From: Parabacteroides distasonis
GTDB taxonomy: Bacteria > Bacteroidota > Bacteroidia > Bacteroidales > Tannerellaceae
Direction: 5' to 3'
Assembly: GCA_021531385.1 (NCBI GenBank)
Contig: JAFBIR010000010.1
Span: 62,001 to 126,000, forward strand
DNA: 64,000 nucleotides
Part shown: in pieces, positions 16,508-23,807 of the stretch
Layout: each line of letters begins with the position of its first letter
How positions within the stretch are numbered: the first letter of the stretch is position 1
The notes under the pieces: model-generated
Told to the model about the DNA's origin: nothing
Seen by the model: the letters and a program-made list of their open reading frames with translations, nothing else
The model's database searches: none
Position numbers and translations under genes: made by a program

Positions 16508-17197
16508 TTACTTGCCCAGTAAAATCTCAGTCAGCTTCTTTACCCCTTCTGAGGCACCCATCTTCAAATGGGTGATATCTGTGCGATAGGTATTTACCTC
16601 TTTAGGGTCAATCAGATAAATCGGTTGGCCATTGCGCACGTAGTTGAGCAAACCGGCTGCCGGATAGACATTGAGAGAGGTACCGATGACCACTACGATG
16701 TCTGATTCCTGCATCCAGTCGATGGCTAGCTCAATCATCGGAACCGCCTCGCCAAACCAGACGATGAAGGGGCGCAACTGGTTGCCATACGGATCTTTAT
16801 CGCCAAGGTGAATGTCAGGATGCTCGGGCGAAAGGTCATAGGTCGTCTCTTTGTCTTGCATCGTGCAGGCCTTCATCACCTCGCCATGCAGATGAAGTAC
16901 CTTCGTGCTACCCGCCCGCTCATGCAGGTTATCAATGTTTTGCGTCACGATACGCACGTCGAAATAGGGCTCCAAGGCAGCCAATCCCAAATGGCCGGCG
17001 TTGGGTTTTGTCTCAATCACCTCTCTGCGGCGGGCGTTGTAGAAGTCTAACACCAACTGGGGATTTTTCATGAACCCCTCGGGAGTCGCCACATCCTCAA
17101 CTCGATGATTCATCCAAAGGCCGTCTGAGTCGCGAAAGGTGGAGATGCCGCTCTCCGCACTCATGCCGGCACCTGTAAGTACGACTAACTTTTTCAT
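16508..17197 (-). CDS. cobB: Sir2-family NAD-dependent protein deacylase
   Basis: A 229-aa sirtuin with the NAD motif GAGMSAESGISTFRDSDGLW (9-28), TQNIDNLHERAG (85-96) and the catalytic His in LHLHGE (H104). Y53 and R56 in FYNARRR correspond to the Tyr and Arg that bind acyl carboxylates in E. coli CobB and SIRT5, so removal of succinyl or malonyl groups is likely as well as acetyl. The usual four zinc cysteines are absent: only C111 is found between H104 and the VWFGE motif, so the zinc module has been replaced. It has its own promoter-like TACCTTCG at 17246-17239. Confidence 0.85.
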   Translation of the reverse strand: MKKLVVLTGAGMSAESGISTFRDSDGLWMNHRVEDVATPEGFMKNPQLVLDFYNARRREVIETKPNAGHLGLAALEPYFDVRIVTQNIDNLHERAGSTKVLHLHGEVMKACTMQDKETTYDLSPEHPDIHLGDKDPYGNQLRPFIVWFGEAVPMIELAIDWMQESDIVVVIGTSLNVYPAAGLLNYVRNGQPIYLIDPKEVNTYRTDITHLKMGASEGVKKLTEILLGK

Positions 17198-17238
17198 TTT
17201 CTACCTTTATTTATATGATGTATAGGAAATCCTTGCGG

Positions 17239-17246
17239 CGAAGGTA
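17239..17246 (-). promoter_or_regulatory. -7-like box TACCTTCG for the sirtuin gene
   Basis: On the minus strand TACCTTCG is one base from TAnnTTTG, about 42 bp before the start at 17197. It is divergent from the FKBP promoter at 17291. Confidence 0.35.
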
Positions 17247-17290
17247 CGATTTTCTTCGGAGAAAAGGCTGTTTTATATGCCGAAAAGCAT

Positions 17291-17298
17291 TACTTTTG
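17291..17298 (+). promoter_or_regulatory. -7 box TACTTTTG for the FKBP pair
   Basis: A perfect TAnnTTTG box 27 bp before the ATG at 17326, giving a leader of about 22 nt. Confidence 0.6.
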
Positions 17299-17325
17299 TC
17301 GCTCATAAACAGTTAGAAGAAAAAT

Positions 17326-17913
17326 ATGGACAAAGTAAGTTATGCGCTGGGGTTGAGCATCGGAAATAATTTCCAGAGCTCGGGTATCAAGCAGCTCCAA
17401 GTGGCGGATTTTGTGAAGGGCTTGGAGGATGTCTTGGGCGAGAAGCAACCGGCTATCAGCTATGAAGAGGCAAAACAGGTTATCAACGACTATTTCATGA
17501 AACTGCAGCAAGAGCGTTTGGAGATCAACAAACAGGCGGGTGCGGAGTTCTTGGAGATCAACCGTCACAAAGCCGGTGTGGTTGAGTTGCCGAGCGGATT
17601 GCAATATGAGATCTTGAAGCAAGGAACAGGCGCGAAGCCGTCAGCGAACGATAAGGTGAAATGTCACTATCATGGCACGTTGATCAATGGCACGGTATTT
17701 GATAGTTCTGTGCAGCGTGGTGAGCCGGCTACATTCGGCGTTTCGCAGGTGATCCCCGGTTGGGTAGAGGCGTTGCAGTTGATGCCGGTCGGTTCCAAGT
17801 GGCGTCTGTTTATCCCCTCTAACTTGGCGTATGGTGAGCATGGGGCAGGCGACGTGATTGAGCCGAACAGCACCCTGATCTTCGACGTGGAGTTGTTAGA
17901 CATCGTAAAGTAA
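17326..17913 (+). CDS. FKBP-type peptidyl-prolyl isomerase, no signal peptide
   Basis: A 195-aa protein with an N-terminal helical FKBP_N region (1 to about 85) for dimerisation and a C-terminal FKBP domain (about 105-195). The domain shows KCHYHGTLINGTVFDSSVQRGEPATFGVSQVIPGWVEALQLMPVGSKWRLFIPSNLAYGEHGAG, matching FklB/Mip. No export signal is visible, so it is probably cytoplasmic. The next gene, 23 bp downstream, encodes an exported version, so the pair likely arose by duplication and divergence of location. Confidence 0.9.
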   Translation: MDKVSYALGLSIGNNFQSSGIKQLQVADFVKGLEDVLGEKQPAISYEEAKQVINDYFMKLQQERLEINKQAGAEFLEINRHKAGVVELPSGLQYEILKQGTGAKPSANDKVKCHYHGTLINGTVFDSSVQRGEPATFGVSQVIPGWVEALQLMPVGSKWRLFIPSNLAYGEHGAGDVIEPNSTLIFDVELLDIVK

Positions 17914-17936
17914 TATAATAAAGGTAAGAAACAAAG

Positions 17937-18659
17937 ATGAAGAAAGTAAGTGTTTTGGTTGCCGTAGCGCTTGTGGCTATGGGCACGACATTCACCTCTT
18001 GTGGTGGTTCTCACAAGAGCGCCAGCTTAAAGAGCGCTGTGGATAGCGCAAGTTATGCGATTGGTATCAGCACAGGTGCTGGCTACAAAGAGAACTTGAA
18101 GACCCTGCCCGGTGGCGAGGCCAATGTGGACGATTTGATCGCTGGTTTCATCCAGGCTATCAAGGGCGATTCTGCCGCTATGAAGATGACGCCGCAGGAG
18201 GCGCAACAATATCTGCAGACCTATTTCGTGGAGGCTCAGGCTCGTGAGGCTGCTAAATCGAAAGAGGAAGGCGAGAAATTCTTGGCTGAGAACAAGACGA
18301 AAGAGGGCGTGATCACGACGGAGAGCGGCTTGCAGTATCAGGTGATTACAGAGGGTACAGGCGTGAAGCCGACCGCTGAGGACCGTGTAAAGGTACATTA
18401 CACCGGTACGTTGCTCGACGGCACGAAGTTTGATAGCTCTGTAGATCGTGGTGAGCCCGCTGAGTTCGGTGTGAGCCAGGTAATCAAGGGTTGGACAGAG
18501 GGCTTGCAGATCATGCCGGCCGGTTCAAAATACATCTTCTGGATTCCTTCTGAGCTGGCCTACGGTGAGCGTGGTGCCGGACAAGACATCAAACCGAACA
18601 GCGTGTTGAAGTTCGAGGTTGAGCTGTTGGAGGTAATCAAGGCGGATGCCAAAAAATAA
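17937..18659 (+). CDS. FKBP-type peptidyl-prolyl isomerase, lipoprotein
   Basis: A 240-aa protein with a lipoprotein signal ending TFTSC (C22), an FKBP_N region (about 35-120) and a C-terminal FKBP domain (about 140-230: KVHYTGTLLDGTKFDSSVDRGEP...VIKGWTEGLQIMPAGSKYIFWIPSELAYGERGAG). It should be lipid-anchored in the envelope and help fold periplasmic or outer-membrane proteins. It is followed 36 bp later by a strong terminator. Confidence 0.9.
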   Translation: MKKVSVLVAVALVAMGTTFTSCGGSHKSASLKSAVDSASYAIGISTGAGYKENLKTLPGGEANVDDLIAGFIQAIKGDSAAMKMTPQEAQQYLQTYFVEAQAREAAKSKEEGEKFLAENKTKEGVITTESGLQYQVITEGTGVKPTAEDRVKVHYTGTLLDGTKFDSSVDRGEPAEFGVSQVIKGWTEGLQIMPAGSKYIFWIPSELAYGERGAGQDIKPNSVLKFEVELLEVIKADAKK

Positions 18660-18695
18660 ATCGTAAGCAAGCGATTGCTTAATTAGTCAGATTTG

Positions 18696-18740
18696 GCGGG
18701 TAAAATATGCTAAATAGCATGTTTTACCCGCTATTTTTTA
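18696..18740 (+). terminator. strong Rho-independent terminator after the FKBP pair
   Basis: A 16-bp stem with one wobble runs from GCGGGTAAAATATGCT (18696-18711) over a 4-nt AAAT loop to AGCATGTTTTACCCGC (18716-18731), then a T-rich tail. Confidence 0.9.
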
Positions 18741-18792
18741 TTAAAAGAGCACTTTTTTCTTTCATTATGCTATCCCATTCAAAAATAATACA

Positions 18793-18800
18793 TACTTTTG
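18793..18800 (+). promoter_or_regulatory. -7 box TACTTTTG for the Lrp-type regulator
   Basis: A perfect TAnnTTTG box 43 bp before the ATG at 18844. Confidence 0.6.
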
Positions 18801-18843
18801 ATACATTAAATCTGAAAGCTAATAAATATAGTACGTGTGAAAC

Positions 18844-19311
18844 ATGGAGAAGATTGATAAACTGGATCGGCAAATCCTGAACATTATTTCAAAGAATGCC
18901 CGAATCCCTTTCAAAGATGTAGCGGAAGAATGTGGAGTGTCTCGTGCGGCCATTCACCAACGTGTGCAGCGTATGATGGATATGAACGTGATCGTTGGTT
19001 CCGGCTATCACATCAACCCTAAGATTTTGGGATACAACACTTGCACCTATATTGGCGTGAAATTGGAGAGAGGCTCAATGTATAAGGATGTTGTGCCTGA
19101 GTTTGAGAAGATTCCCGAAGTAGTAGAGTGCCATTTCACGACAGGTCCCTATACCCTGTTGATCAAGTTGTATGCGCGTGATAACGAGCATCTCATGGAG
19201 TTGCTGAACTCCCGTATCCAGGAGATTCCGGGTGTGACTGCGACAGAGACGTTGATCTCTCTGCGACAGAGTGTCAAGCGAGAGATTCCCATTACGCATT
19301 TAATGGACTGA
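18844..19311 (+). CDS. Lrp/AsnC family transcriptional regulator
   Basis: A 155-aa protein starting KIDKLDRQILNIISKNARIPFKDVAEECGVSRAAIHQRVQRM, a winged helix-turn-helix of the AsnC type (about 3-55). A RAM domain follows (about 65-145), with VECHFTTGPYTLLIKLYARD and the PGVTATETLISL end. Such proteins sense amino acids and form octamers. It stands alone between two terminators, so its target cannot be deduced from context; the nearby amino-acid transport operon is a possible but unproven regulon member. Confidence 0.9.
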   Translation: MEKIDKLDRQILNIISKNARIPFKDVAEECGVSRAAIHQRVQRMMDMNVIVGSGYHINPKILGYNTCTYIGVKLERGSMYKDVVPEFEKIPEVVECHFTTGPYTLLIKLYARDNEHLMELLNSRIQEIPGVTATETLISLRQSVKREIPITHLMD

Positions 19312-19338
19312 TTTCCCTTTCGGAAGAGTAACAAAAAG

Positions 19339-19378
19339 AGAAAGGGCTGCCTTAAAAAGCATGCCCTTTCTTTATCTC
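19339..19378. terminator. bidirectional terminator between lrp-like and ctpA-like genes
   Basis: AGAAAGGGC (19339-19347) pairs with GCCCTTTCT (19363-19371), with T-rich DNA on both outer sides. It serves the converging genes. Confidence 0.8.
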
Positions 19379-19379
19379 T

Positions 19380-21035
19380 TTACTCCGGCTTACTCAATGT
19401 CTTTTTCATCAGCTCCGGATCGGCTAAGACTTGCAGCGCCTTCTCTAAGACGGCATCACCCTTCAGGCTCTCTTGCAGCTCACCCCGTTGGTAGTAGTAA
19501 CGCTTGACAATCTCAGTGGCCATAGCCTTTTTCACCTCTTTTTTGAAGCGATCGAAATCTTGCTCCAAGTTGGGTGTGAAGCGTGCTTCTAAGGCTTTGA
19601 ACGTCGTGCTGTCATCCGCTAAATAGCCTTCGAAAGTCGCGATCTCCTTCAGCTTTTGCAGGGCTTTCTCGCTCTGCCGGTCGTAGGTGAAATGTTTCTC
19701 CTTGGCGTAAGCCTTGAAGGCCTCAAAGTCTTCATCGCTCACGGTAAACTCCTCGATCGGAGCGATTTGTGGATGCTTCTGTGCCCACTCCGTGACAAAG
19801 TCGAACAGCACGGTGTCAGCGGCTAAATAGTAGATCATCGTCGGCAGCTCAGGCGCTTTCACCTCAAACTCCGGCCGGACGCCACCTCCGTCGCGCACCG
19901 GGCGTTGATTCTTCGTGTAAAACACCTTCGTCAAGCTATCGGGAATGGCGGTCACGCTGCCATCCTCCTGCCGATGGGAGTAGTCGAGCTGCTGGATGCA
20001 ACGACCGCTGGGGATGTAATATTTACTCATGGTCACCTTCAGCTTGCCATTGTAGGGCAGGTCGCGGGAGGATTGCACCAAGCCTTTGCCATAGGAGCGT
20101 TCGCCCAAGAGTACAGCCCGATCCATATCCTGCAACGAGCCGGAGACAATCTCAGCGGCGGAGGCGGTGCCCCCGTCAATCAAGATCGCCAATGGCATGA
20201 CCGTGTCGATCGGCTCGGTGGAGGTGCGGTAGGTACGATCCCACTGTTTTACTTTTCCCTTGGTGCTCAGCACTTCACTGCCTTTCGGCACGAACAGGCT
20301 CACGATCTGCACCGCACCTTCCAAGACGCCTCCGCCATTGCCTCTCAGGTCGAGGATCAACGATTGGATGTCGTGGTTTTTCTTCAAATCCAAGAAGGCC
20401 TCTTTCACCTCTTGCGCGCTCTTGATCGTGAACGATTTCAAGTAGATATAGCCCACACGATCGCCTCTGACGCCATAATAGGTCACCTGGGGCGTGGAGA
20501 TCTGCTTGCGTGTGATGGCGACTTTGCGTGGCTTCTTCTCGCCCGGTCGCTGAATGGTGAGGGTCATCTTGGTGTTGGGCACACCCTTCAGCAAGGAACT
20601 GACCCGTGCGCTGGGCGCGGAAGAGACATCAATCGTGTCGATCTTCAAGATCAGGTCGCCGGCTTTGAGGCCTGCCAAATCCGCGGGCATGCCCTCGGTA
20701 GGCTCAGCGATCATCACCCGCCCGTTGTTATCACGCTGACGGATCAGCGATCCGATGCCGCCATACTCACCGGTCGTGATCAAATCTAACTCCTCCATAT
20801 CTTGTTCGGGGAAATACTCCGTGTAGGGATCTAAGCCCTTCAGCATGGCATCAATGCCTCGTCTGACGCTTTTCTCCACATCGAGCGAATCCACATAAAA
20901 CAGTTCAACCTCTTTGAGTATGGAGTTGAAAATCTCCAATTGCTTGCTGACCTCGAAACGGTTGTCACGTTGTGCCCAAACCACTGTGGCAAAGAGCCAT
21001 AAGCAGAGCAGCCAGCCTCCTTTTCTTTGTGTCAT
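19380..21035 (-). CDS. S41 C-terminal processing peptidase (CtpA-like)
   Basis: A 551-aa protein with a signal peptide (1-21), a helical N-terminal segment, a PDZ domain (about 90-165: GGIGSLIR...GMPADLAGLKAGDLILKID) and an S41 catalytic domain. The dyad is S292 in GGTASAAE and K317 in RSYGKGLVQ, the usual Ser-Lys spacing of 25. A C-terminal helical extension follows. It should cleave envelope proteins at their C-termini in the periplasm. It is 7 bp downstream of a PfkB kinase gene and probably shares its promoter. Confidence 0.9.
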   Translation of the reverse strand: MTQRKGGWLLCLWLFATVVWAQRDNRFEVSKQLEIFNSILKEVELFYVDSLDVEKSVRRGIDAMLKGLDPYTEYFPEQDMEELDLITTGEYGGIGSLIRQRDNNGRVMIAEPTEGMPADLAGLKAGDLILKIDTIDVSSAPSARVSSLLKGVPNTKMTLTIQRPGEKKPRKVAITRKQISTPQVTYYGVRGDRVGYIYLKSFTIKSAQEVKEAFLDLKKNHDIQSLILDLRGNGGGVLEGAVQIVSLFVPKGSEVLSTKGKVKQWDRTYRTSTEPIDTVMPLAILIDGGTASAAEIVSGSLQDMDRAVLLGERSYGKGLVQSSRDLPYNGKLKVTMSKYYIPSGRCIQQLDYSHRQEDGSVTAIPDSLTKVFYTKNQRPVRDGGGVRPEFEVKAPELPTMIYYLAADTVLFDFVTEWAQKHPQIAPIEEFTVSDEDFEAFKAYAKEKHFTYDRQSEKALQKLKEIATFEGYLADDSTTFKALEARFTPNLEQDFDRFKKEVKKAMATEIVKRYYYQRGELQESLKGDAVLEKALQVLADPELMKKTLSKPE

Positions 21036-21042
21036 ATTCTCT

Positions 21043-22020
21043 TTATTTTAAAATCGCTTTTACTTTTTCCTGGATCTCCGGCCATTTCGCATCAGGAATC
21101 TGGGGCCCGACCACGTCAATCACATAGCCGGATAGGGTAGAGCCGATCTGGGCGCTTTGTGCGCATGAGGTCCCAACAGACTGCCCATAGAGGAATCCGG
21201 CGGCGAAGTTATCACCCGCTCCAGTCGTGTCAATCGGCTTGCCGCCTTCAGCCGGGATGGCATAACGCTGTCCGGCTGCGGCTACTAAAGATCCTCGTTT
21301 CCCGATGGTTACAATCGCCACCTCCACCTGCTTTGCCAATTCGAGCACCGCCTCTTCCGCAGGAAGTCCCGTATAGGCGTTCGCCTCGCTCTCGTTGGAG
21401 AAGAGAATATCCACGTAGCGAGGAATCAACTCCTGCAACAGCGGCTTAAAGCCATTGACGATATTGAAGTTAGACAGGTCGAGCGCCACTTTCAGCCCTA
21501 ATCGTTTCGCCTTTTCCATCGTGCTGCGCACCAAAGGCTCGTTGACGATCAAATACCCCTCTATATAAATAATGTGGTAGTCGCGCAGCAGCTCCTCGCT
21601 GATTTCCTCAGGCGCGATGGTGGGAGCCGGGCCTAAGAAGGTGCCCATGGTGCGCTCGCCATCCGGGGAGATCATCACCGTGCAGCTGCCCGATTCGCCG
21701 CTTGTGCGGATAAAATGCGGGTTTACGTGCGCCTTGCGCAGCGCCTCCTCGTAGTATGCACCGATCGCATCCGTGCCGATTTTGCCTATGTAGCCCACTT
21801 CCGCACCCAGATAGGCTAACGCCCGCATGGTGTTGCATACGGAACCGCCCGGTGCTTGCGTGCGTGGACAATCGGCCAGCCGCTGGCGAATGGCGATCAT
21901 TTGTTCCCTGTTAATCATATCCATAGCTCCTTTTTGGATGCCAATCTCCGACAAGATTTCCTCCTGCTTCAACTGCAACAACACATCCATCAAAGCGTTC
22001 CCTAATCCTACGATCCTCAT
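21043..22020 (-). CDS. PfkB-family sugar/nucleoside kinase (adenosine kinase-like)
   Basis: A 325-aa protein. I use ATG 22020 because MRIVGLGNALMDVLL is the family start and the predicted promoter box (22047-22040) lies just upstream; the frame extends further but would precede transcription. Signature 1 is GGSVCNTMRALAYLGAEVGYIGKIGTD and signature 2 is DTTGAGDNFAAGFLYG with the catalytic Asp. Bacteroidales members of this subgroup are annotated as adenosine kinase or ribokinase-like; the substrate cannot be fixed from sequence. Confidence 0.85.
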   Translation of the reverse strand: MRIVGLGNALMDVLLQLKQEEILSEIGIQKGAMDMINREQMIAIRQRLADCPRTQAPGGSVCNTMRALAYLGAEVGYIGKIGTDAIGAYYEEALRKAHVNPHFIRTSGESGSCTVMISPDGERTMGTFLGPAPTIAPEEISEELLRDYHIIYIEGYLIVNEPLVRSTMEKAKRLGLKVALDLSNFNIVNGFKPLLQELIPRYVDILFSNESEANAYTGLPAEEAVLELAKQVEVAIVTIGKRGSLVAAAGQRYAIPAEGGKPIDTTGAGDNFAAGFLYGQSVGTSCAQSAQIGSTLSGYVIDVVGPQIPDAKWPEIQEKVKAILK

Positions 22021-22039
22021 TTTTTTCTCAATTTTTCCG

Positions 22040-22047
22040 CAAAGATA
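22040..22047 (-). promoter_or_regulatory. -7 box TATCTTTG for the PfkB-CtpA pair
   Basis: A perfect TAnnTTTG box on the minus strand, 20 bp before the start at 22020, divergent from the tRNA promoter at 22071. Confidence 0.6.
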
Positions 22048-22070
22048 TTGCATATTTCGAAAATAGCCTG

Positions 22071-22078
22071 TACTTTTG
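22071..22078 (+). promoter_or_regulatory. -7 box TACTTTTG for the tRNA-Asn cluster
   Basis: A perfect TAnnTTTG box 47 bp before the first tRNA. Confidence 0.6.
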
Positions 22079-22125
22079 CAGTGCAATTTCGAGGAGGGCG
22101 TAAGCCTGCGGAGATTGACAATCAT

Positions 22126-22199
22126 TCTTCCTTAGCTCAGTCGGTTAGAGCATCTGACTGTTAATCAGAGGGTCCTTGGTTCAAGTCCAAGAGGAAGAG
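22126..22199 (+). tRNA. tRNA-Asn (GTT), copy 1
   Basis: The cloverleaf is complete: acceptor TCTTCCT/AGGAAGA, D stem GCTC/GAGC, anticodon arm TCTGA-CTGTTAA-TCAGA with anticodon GTT, T arm CTTGG-TTCAAGT-CCAAG, and discriminator G. CCA is not encoded. It is first of three in one transcription unit. Confidence 0.97.
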
Positions 22200-22227
22200 C
22201 GAAGACATCGGGAAAGACTGAAAACAT

Positions 22228-22301
22228 TCTTCTTTAGCTCAGTTGGTTAGAGCATCTGACTGTTAATCAGAGGGTCCTTGGTTCAAGTCCAAGAAGAAGA
22301 G
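22228..22301 (+). tRNA. tRNA-Asn (GTT), copy 2
   Basis: Identical to copy 1 apart from two features. There is a compensated acceptor pair change, C-G to T-A (TCTTCTT/AAGAAGA), and the D loop reads AGTTGGTTA instead of AGTCGGTTA. The paired change shows it is under selection as a tRNA. Confidence 0.97.
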
Positions 22302-22311
22302 CAAACAACAT

Positions 22312-22385
22312 TCTTCCTTAGCTCAGTCGGTTAGAGCATCTGACTGTTAATCAGAGGGTCCTTGGTTCAAGTCCAAGAGGAAGAG
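22312..22385 (+). tRNA. tRNA-Asn (GTT), copy 3
   Basis: Same sequence as copy 1, 10 bp after copy 2. A strong terminator follows 6 bp later. Confidence 0.97.
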
Positions 22386-22391
22386 CGGACA

Positions 22392-22429
22392 AGAGAGGTA
22401 CTTCATCCAGAGGTGCCTCTCTTTTTTTT
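22392..22429 (+). terminator. terminator of the tRNA-Asn cluster
   Basis: AGAGAGGTAC (22392-22401) pairs with GTGCCTCTCT (22413-22422) with one wobble, followed by a run of T. Confidence 0.85.
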
Positions 22430-22477
22430 AGCTCCCTTCTCCGCCCATCTTTCAGGGCTGTCATTACCAATCCCTGC

Positions 22478-22523
22478 CCTTCGTCATTAGTAATGACCGG
22501 CCCCGAAGATTGCTAATGTATAG
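22478..22523. repeat. 46-bp dispersed repeat with palindrome GTCATTAGTAATGAC, copy 1
   Basis: A CTTCGTCATTAG core begins the element, followed by TAATGACC, CCCGAAGATT and TAATGTATA blocks. A near-identical copy lies at 23000-23046. The 15-bp palindrome has perfect 7-bp arms around G, like a protein-binding site. Confidence 0.65.
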
Positions 22524-22548
22524 CTTTTCGGTTGGCCGCAAAAAAACC

Positions 22549-22614
22549 GTTACTACGCCAAGAAATTTCTGTTACTACGTGAGGAAATTTCCGTTGGCAC
22601 GTGATTTTTCTCTG
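22549..22614. repeat. 22-bp-period tandem repeat, three units
   Basis: GTTACTACG begins at 22549 and 22571, and the third unit begins GTTGGCACG at 22593; spacing is exactly 22 bp. Each unit carries an A/T-rich AAATTTC-type stretch. This is one of six 22-bp-period sites in the window. Confidence 0.7.
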
Positions 22615-22816
22615 TAGAAAAGCTGTCGCGACTCGCGAGAGCTAATTTCAGCCTGTAGAAAAGCTGCCGCGGCTCGCGAGAGATAATTTCACGCTGTAAA
22701 AAGGCTCTCGCGGCTCGCGGGAACAATTTTCAGCCCTGAAAACGGCTCTCGCGACTCGCGGGAAGAAATATCATGCTGTAAAAAGGCTCTCGCGGCTCGC
22801 GGGAAGATTTCGCAGA
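22612..22816. repeat. 41-bp tandem repeat, five units, each with a CGCG hairpin
   Basis: Units start at 22612, 22653, 22694, 22735 and 22776. Each carries CTGTAGAAAAGCT-like DNA, then a short palindrome such as TCGCGACTCGCGA or CTCGCGGCTCGCGGG, then an A/T-rich stretch. The CGCG-N3-CGCG core is kept in all copies while neighbouring bases vary, often with pairing retained. Confidence 0.85.
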
Positions 22817-22907
22817 ATGAGAATGACGATTCAAAAAGAAAAGATTATCTTTGCGCTTTACCTCTCGATCCTCTCCCCGAAAAAGGATTTTGTCGAACTT
22901 CCGTGTA

Positions 22908-22977
22908 CAGACGTCGCATTGCGGCGTCTCGAAAATACCCGGGTTGGTAAACGGGAGACGCGCCACTGGCACGTCTC
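22908..22977. repeat. pair of REP-like palindromes
   Basis: AGACGTCGCA and TGCGGCGTCT around a T (22908-22928) form one hairpin. GAGACGCGCCA and TGGCACGTCTC around C (22955-22977) form another. The second has a near-copy at 59729-59751, and the shared sequence continues as TACGGTCAATGCT. Confidence 0.7.
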
Positions 22978-22999
22978 TACGGTCAATGCTAATGTCAGG

Positions 23000-23046
23000 C
23001 CTTCGTCATTAGTAATGACCAACCCTGAAGATTAGTAATGTATAAC
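23000..23046. repeat. 46-bp dispersed repeat with palindrome GTCATTAGTAATGAC, copy 2
   Basis: Second copy of the element at 22478-22523, same orientation, differing at a few positions outside the palindrome. Confidence 0.65.
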
Positions 23047-23089
23047 CCGCCTTCTCTCGCGCGTACGCACGTACATATATTATAATAAC

Positions 23090-23180
23090 TCCTAATTCCT
23101 CATTCCTAACTCCTAATTTATATAACTCCTCACTCCTAATTTAATATAACTCCTCATTCCTAATTCCTCACTCCTAAATC
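23090..23180. repeat. heptanucleotide repeat (TCCTAAT family)
   Basis: Runs of TCCTAAT, TCCTCAT and TCCTAAC, interrupted by TATATAAC, form about ten heptamers. They are the reverse complement of those at 52-100. Confidence 0.75.
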
Positions 23181-23194
23181 TAATAAATTGGTTT

Positions 23195-23446
23195 CGTGGA
23201 ACATTCCGTGGAACATTCCGTGGAACATTGGAAAAAGGGGCGTGGAACATAGTGTTCCACGGAATTTCGTTGCGCAGTACGGTTTTGTTAATCGATTGAT
23301 AATCATTGTGGAACATAAAATGGCATTTCGTGGAACATTTGTGGAACACTGTTCAACAAAATGTTCAAGGGAATATAATGACGCAAAAGGGGCTAAAACC
23401 GCCTTTTATTGCGCATTTCGTGGAGCAATGCGCAAAATGTTCCACG
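23195..23446. repeat. cluster of GTGGAACA sites with palindromes
   Basis: GTGGAACA occurs at 23196, 23208 and 23220 (12-bp steps, unit CGTGGAACATTC), then at 23242, 23308, 23330 and 23341. Inverted TGTTCCAC occurs at 23253 and 23439. GTGGAACA-TAG-TGTTCCAC (23242-23260) is a perfect palindrome, and TGTTCCACGGGGAACA (23439-23454) is nearly one. The density suggests a multi-site protein-binding region or recombination debris next to the invertible segment. Confidence 0.65.
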
Positions 23447-23503
23447 GGGAACAACCCTCGTAAACGCTTGATATTCTGTTTTGTTGGGGAATTGGGGAAT
23501 GAG

Positions 23504-23742
23504 CGGACTGCTCAACGAAAAGGTTCCTTACTTTTGAGCACAAAGGTACGCGTATTTTCCTAATCACCAAGGGTTGCTCAAAGAAAAAGATGCGTGTCCC
23601 CATTTTTCTGAACAAGGCGGTTGGTTTGCGCAACGAAAAGGCCACTTTTTTGCATAACTTCGCTTTACTTTATTTGTACATCATTCGCAAATGGCTCACT
23701 ATCTGTGTTTTTGCGGGCTTGACCCGCAAGCTCATCCTCTCT
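23504..23742 (+). repeat. long inverted repeat, copy 1 (partner at 59787-60019)
   Basis: The reverse complement of 59787-60019 aligns along this stretch. Shared blocks include GAAAAGGTTC, CAAAGGTACGCG, CCCCATTTTT, TGAACAAGG, GTTGGTTTGCGCAAC, CTCACTATCTGTGT and CTCATCCTCTCT. The two copies lie about 36 kb apart in opposite orientation. Confidence 0.75.
23541..23548 (-). promoter_or_regulatory. -7 box TACCTTTG pointing away from the DUF6383 gene
   Basis: It is preceded by ACGCG exactly as at 59981-59988. In its present direction it reads into the repeat island and no gene. Confidence 0.55.
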
Positions 23743-23749
23743 TTTTCTA

Positions 23750-23807
23750 ACGCAACACGTTGCGTCCCTACCCCTTTGACAGGCTGAGATGCCGGGTCAA
23801 GCCCGGC
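23750..23807. repeat. REP-like palindromes inside the invertible segment
   Basis: ACGCAAC-AC-GTTGCGT (23750-23765) and GCCGGGTCAAGCCCGGC (23791-23807) are hairpin-forming. Similar GGGTCA-GCCC hairpins occur at about 23711-23730 and 59800-59818. Confidence 0.55.

Noticed and set aside
22549-22816. CRISPR array
   Set aside because: Units are directly adjacent with no unique spacers, repeats are 22 and 41 bp long, and no cas genes are present in the window.
23439-23454. parS centromere site
   Set aside because: TGTTCCACGGGGAACA differs at three positions from the classic parS, and no parA/parB genes are nearby; kept only as a possibility within the GTGGAACA cluster.
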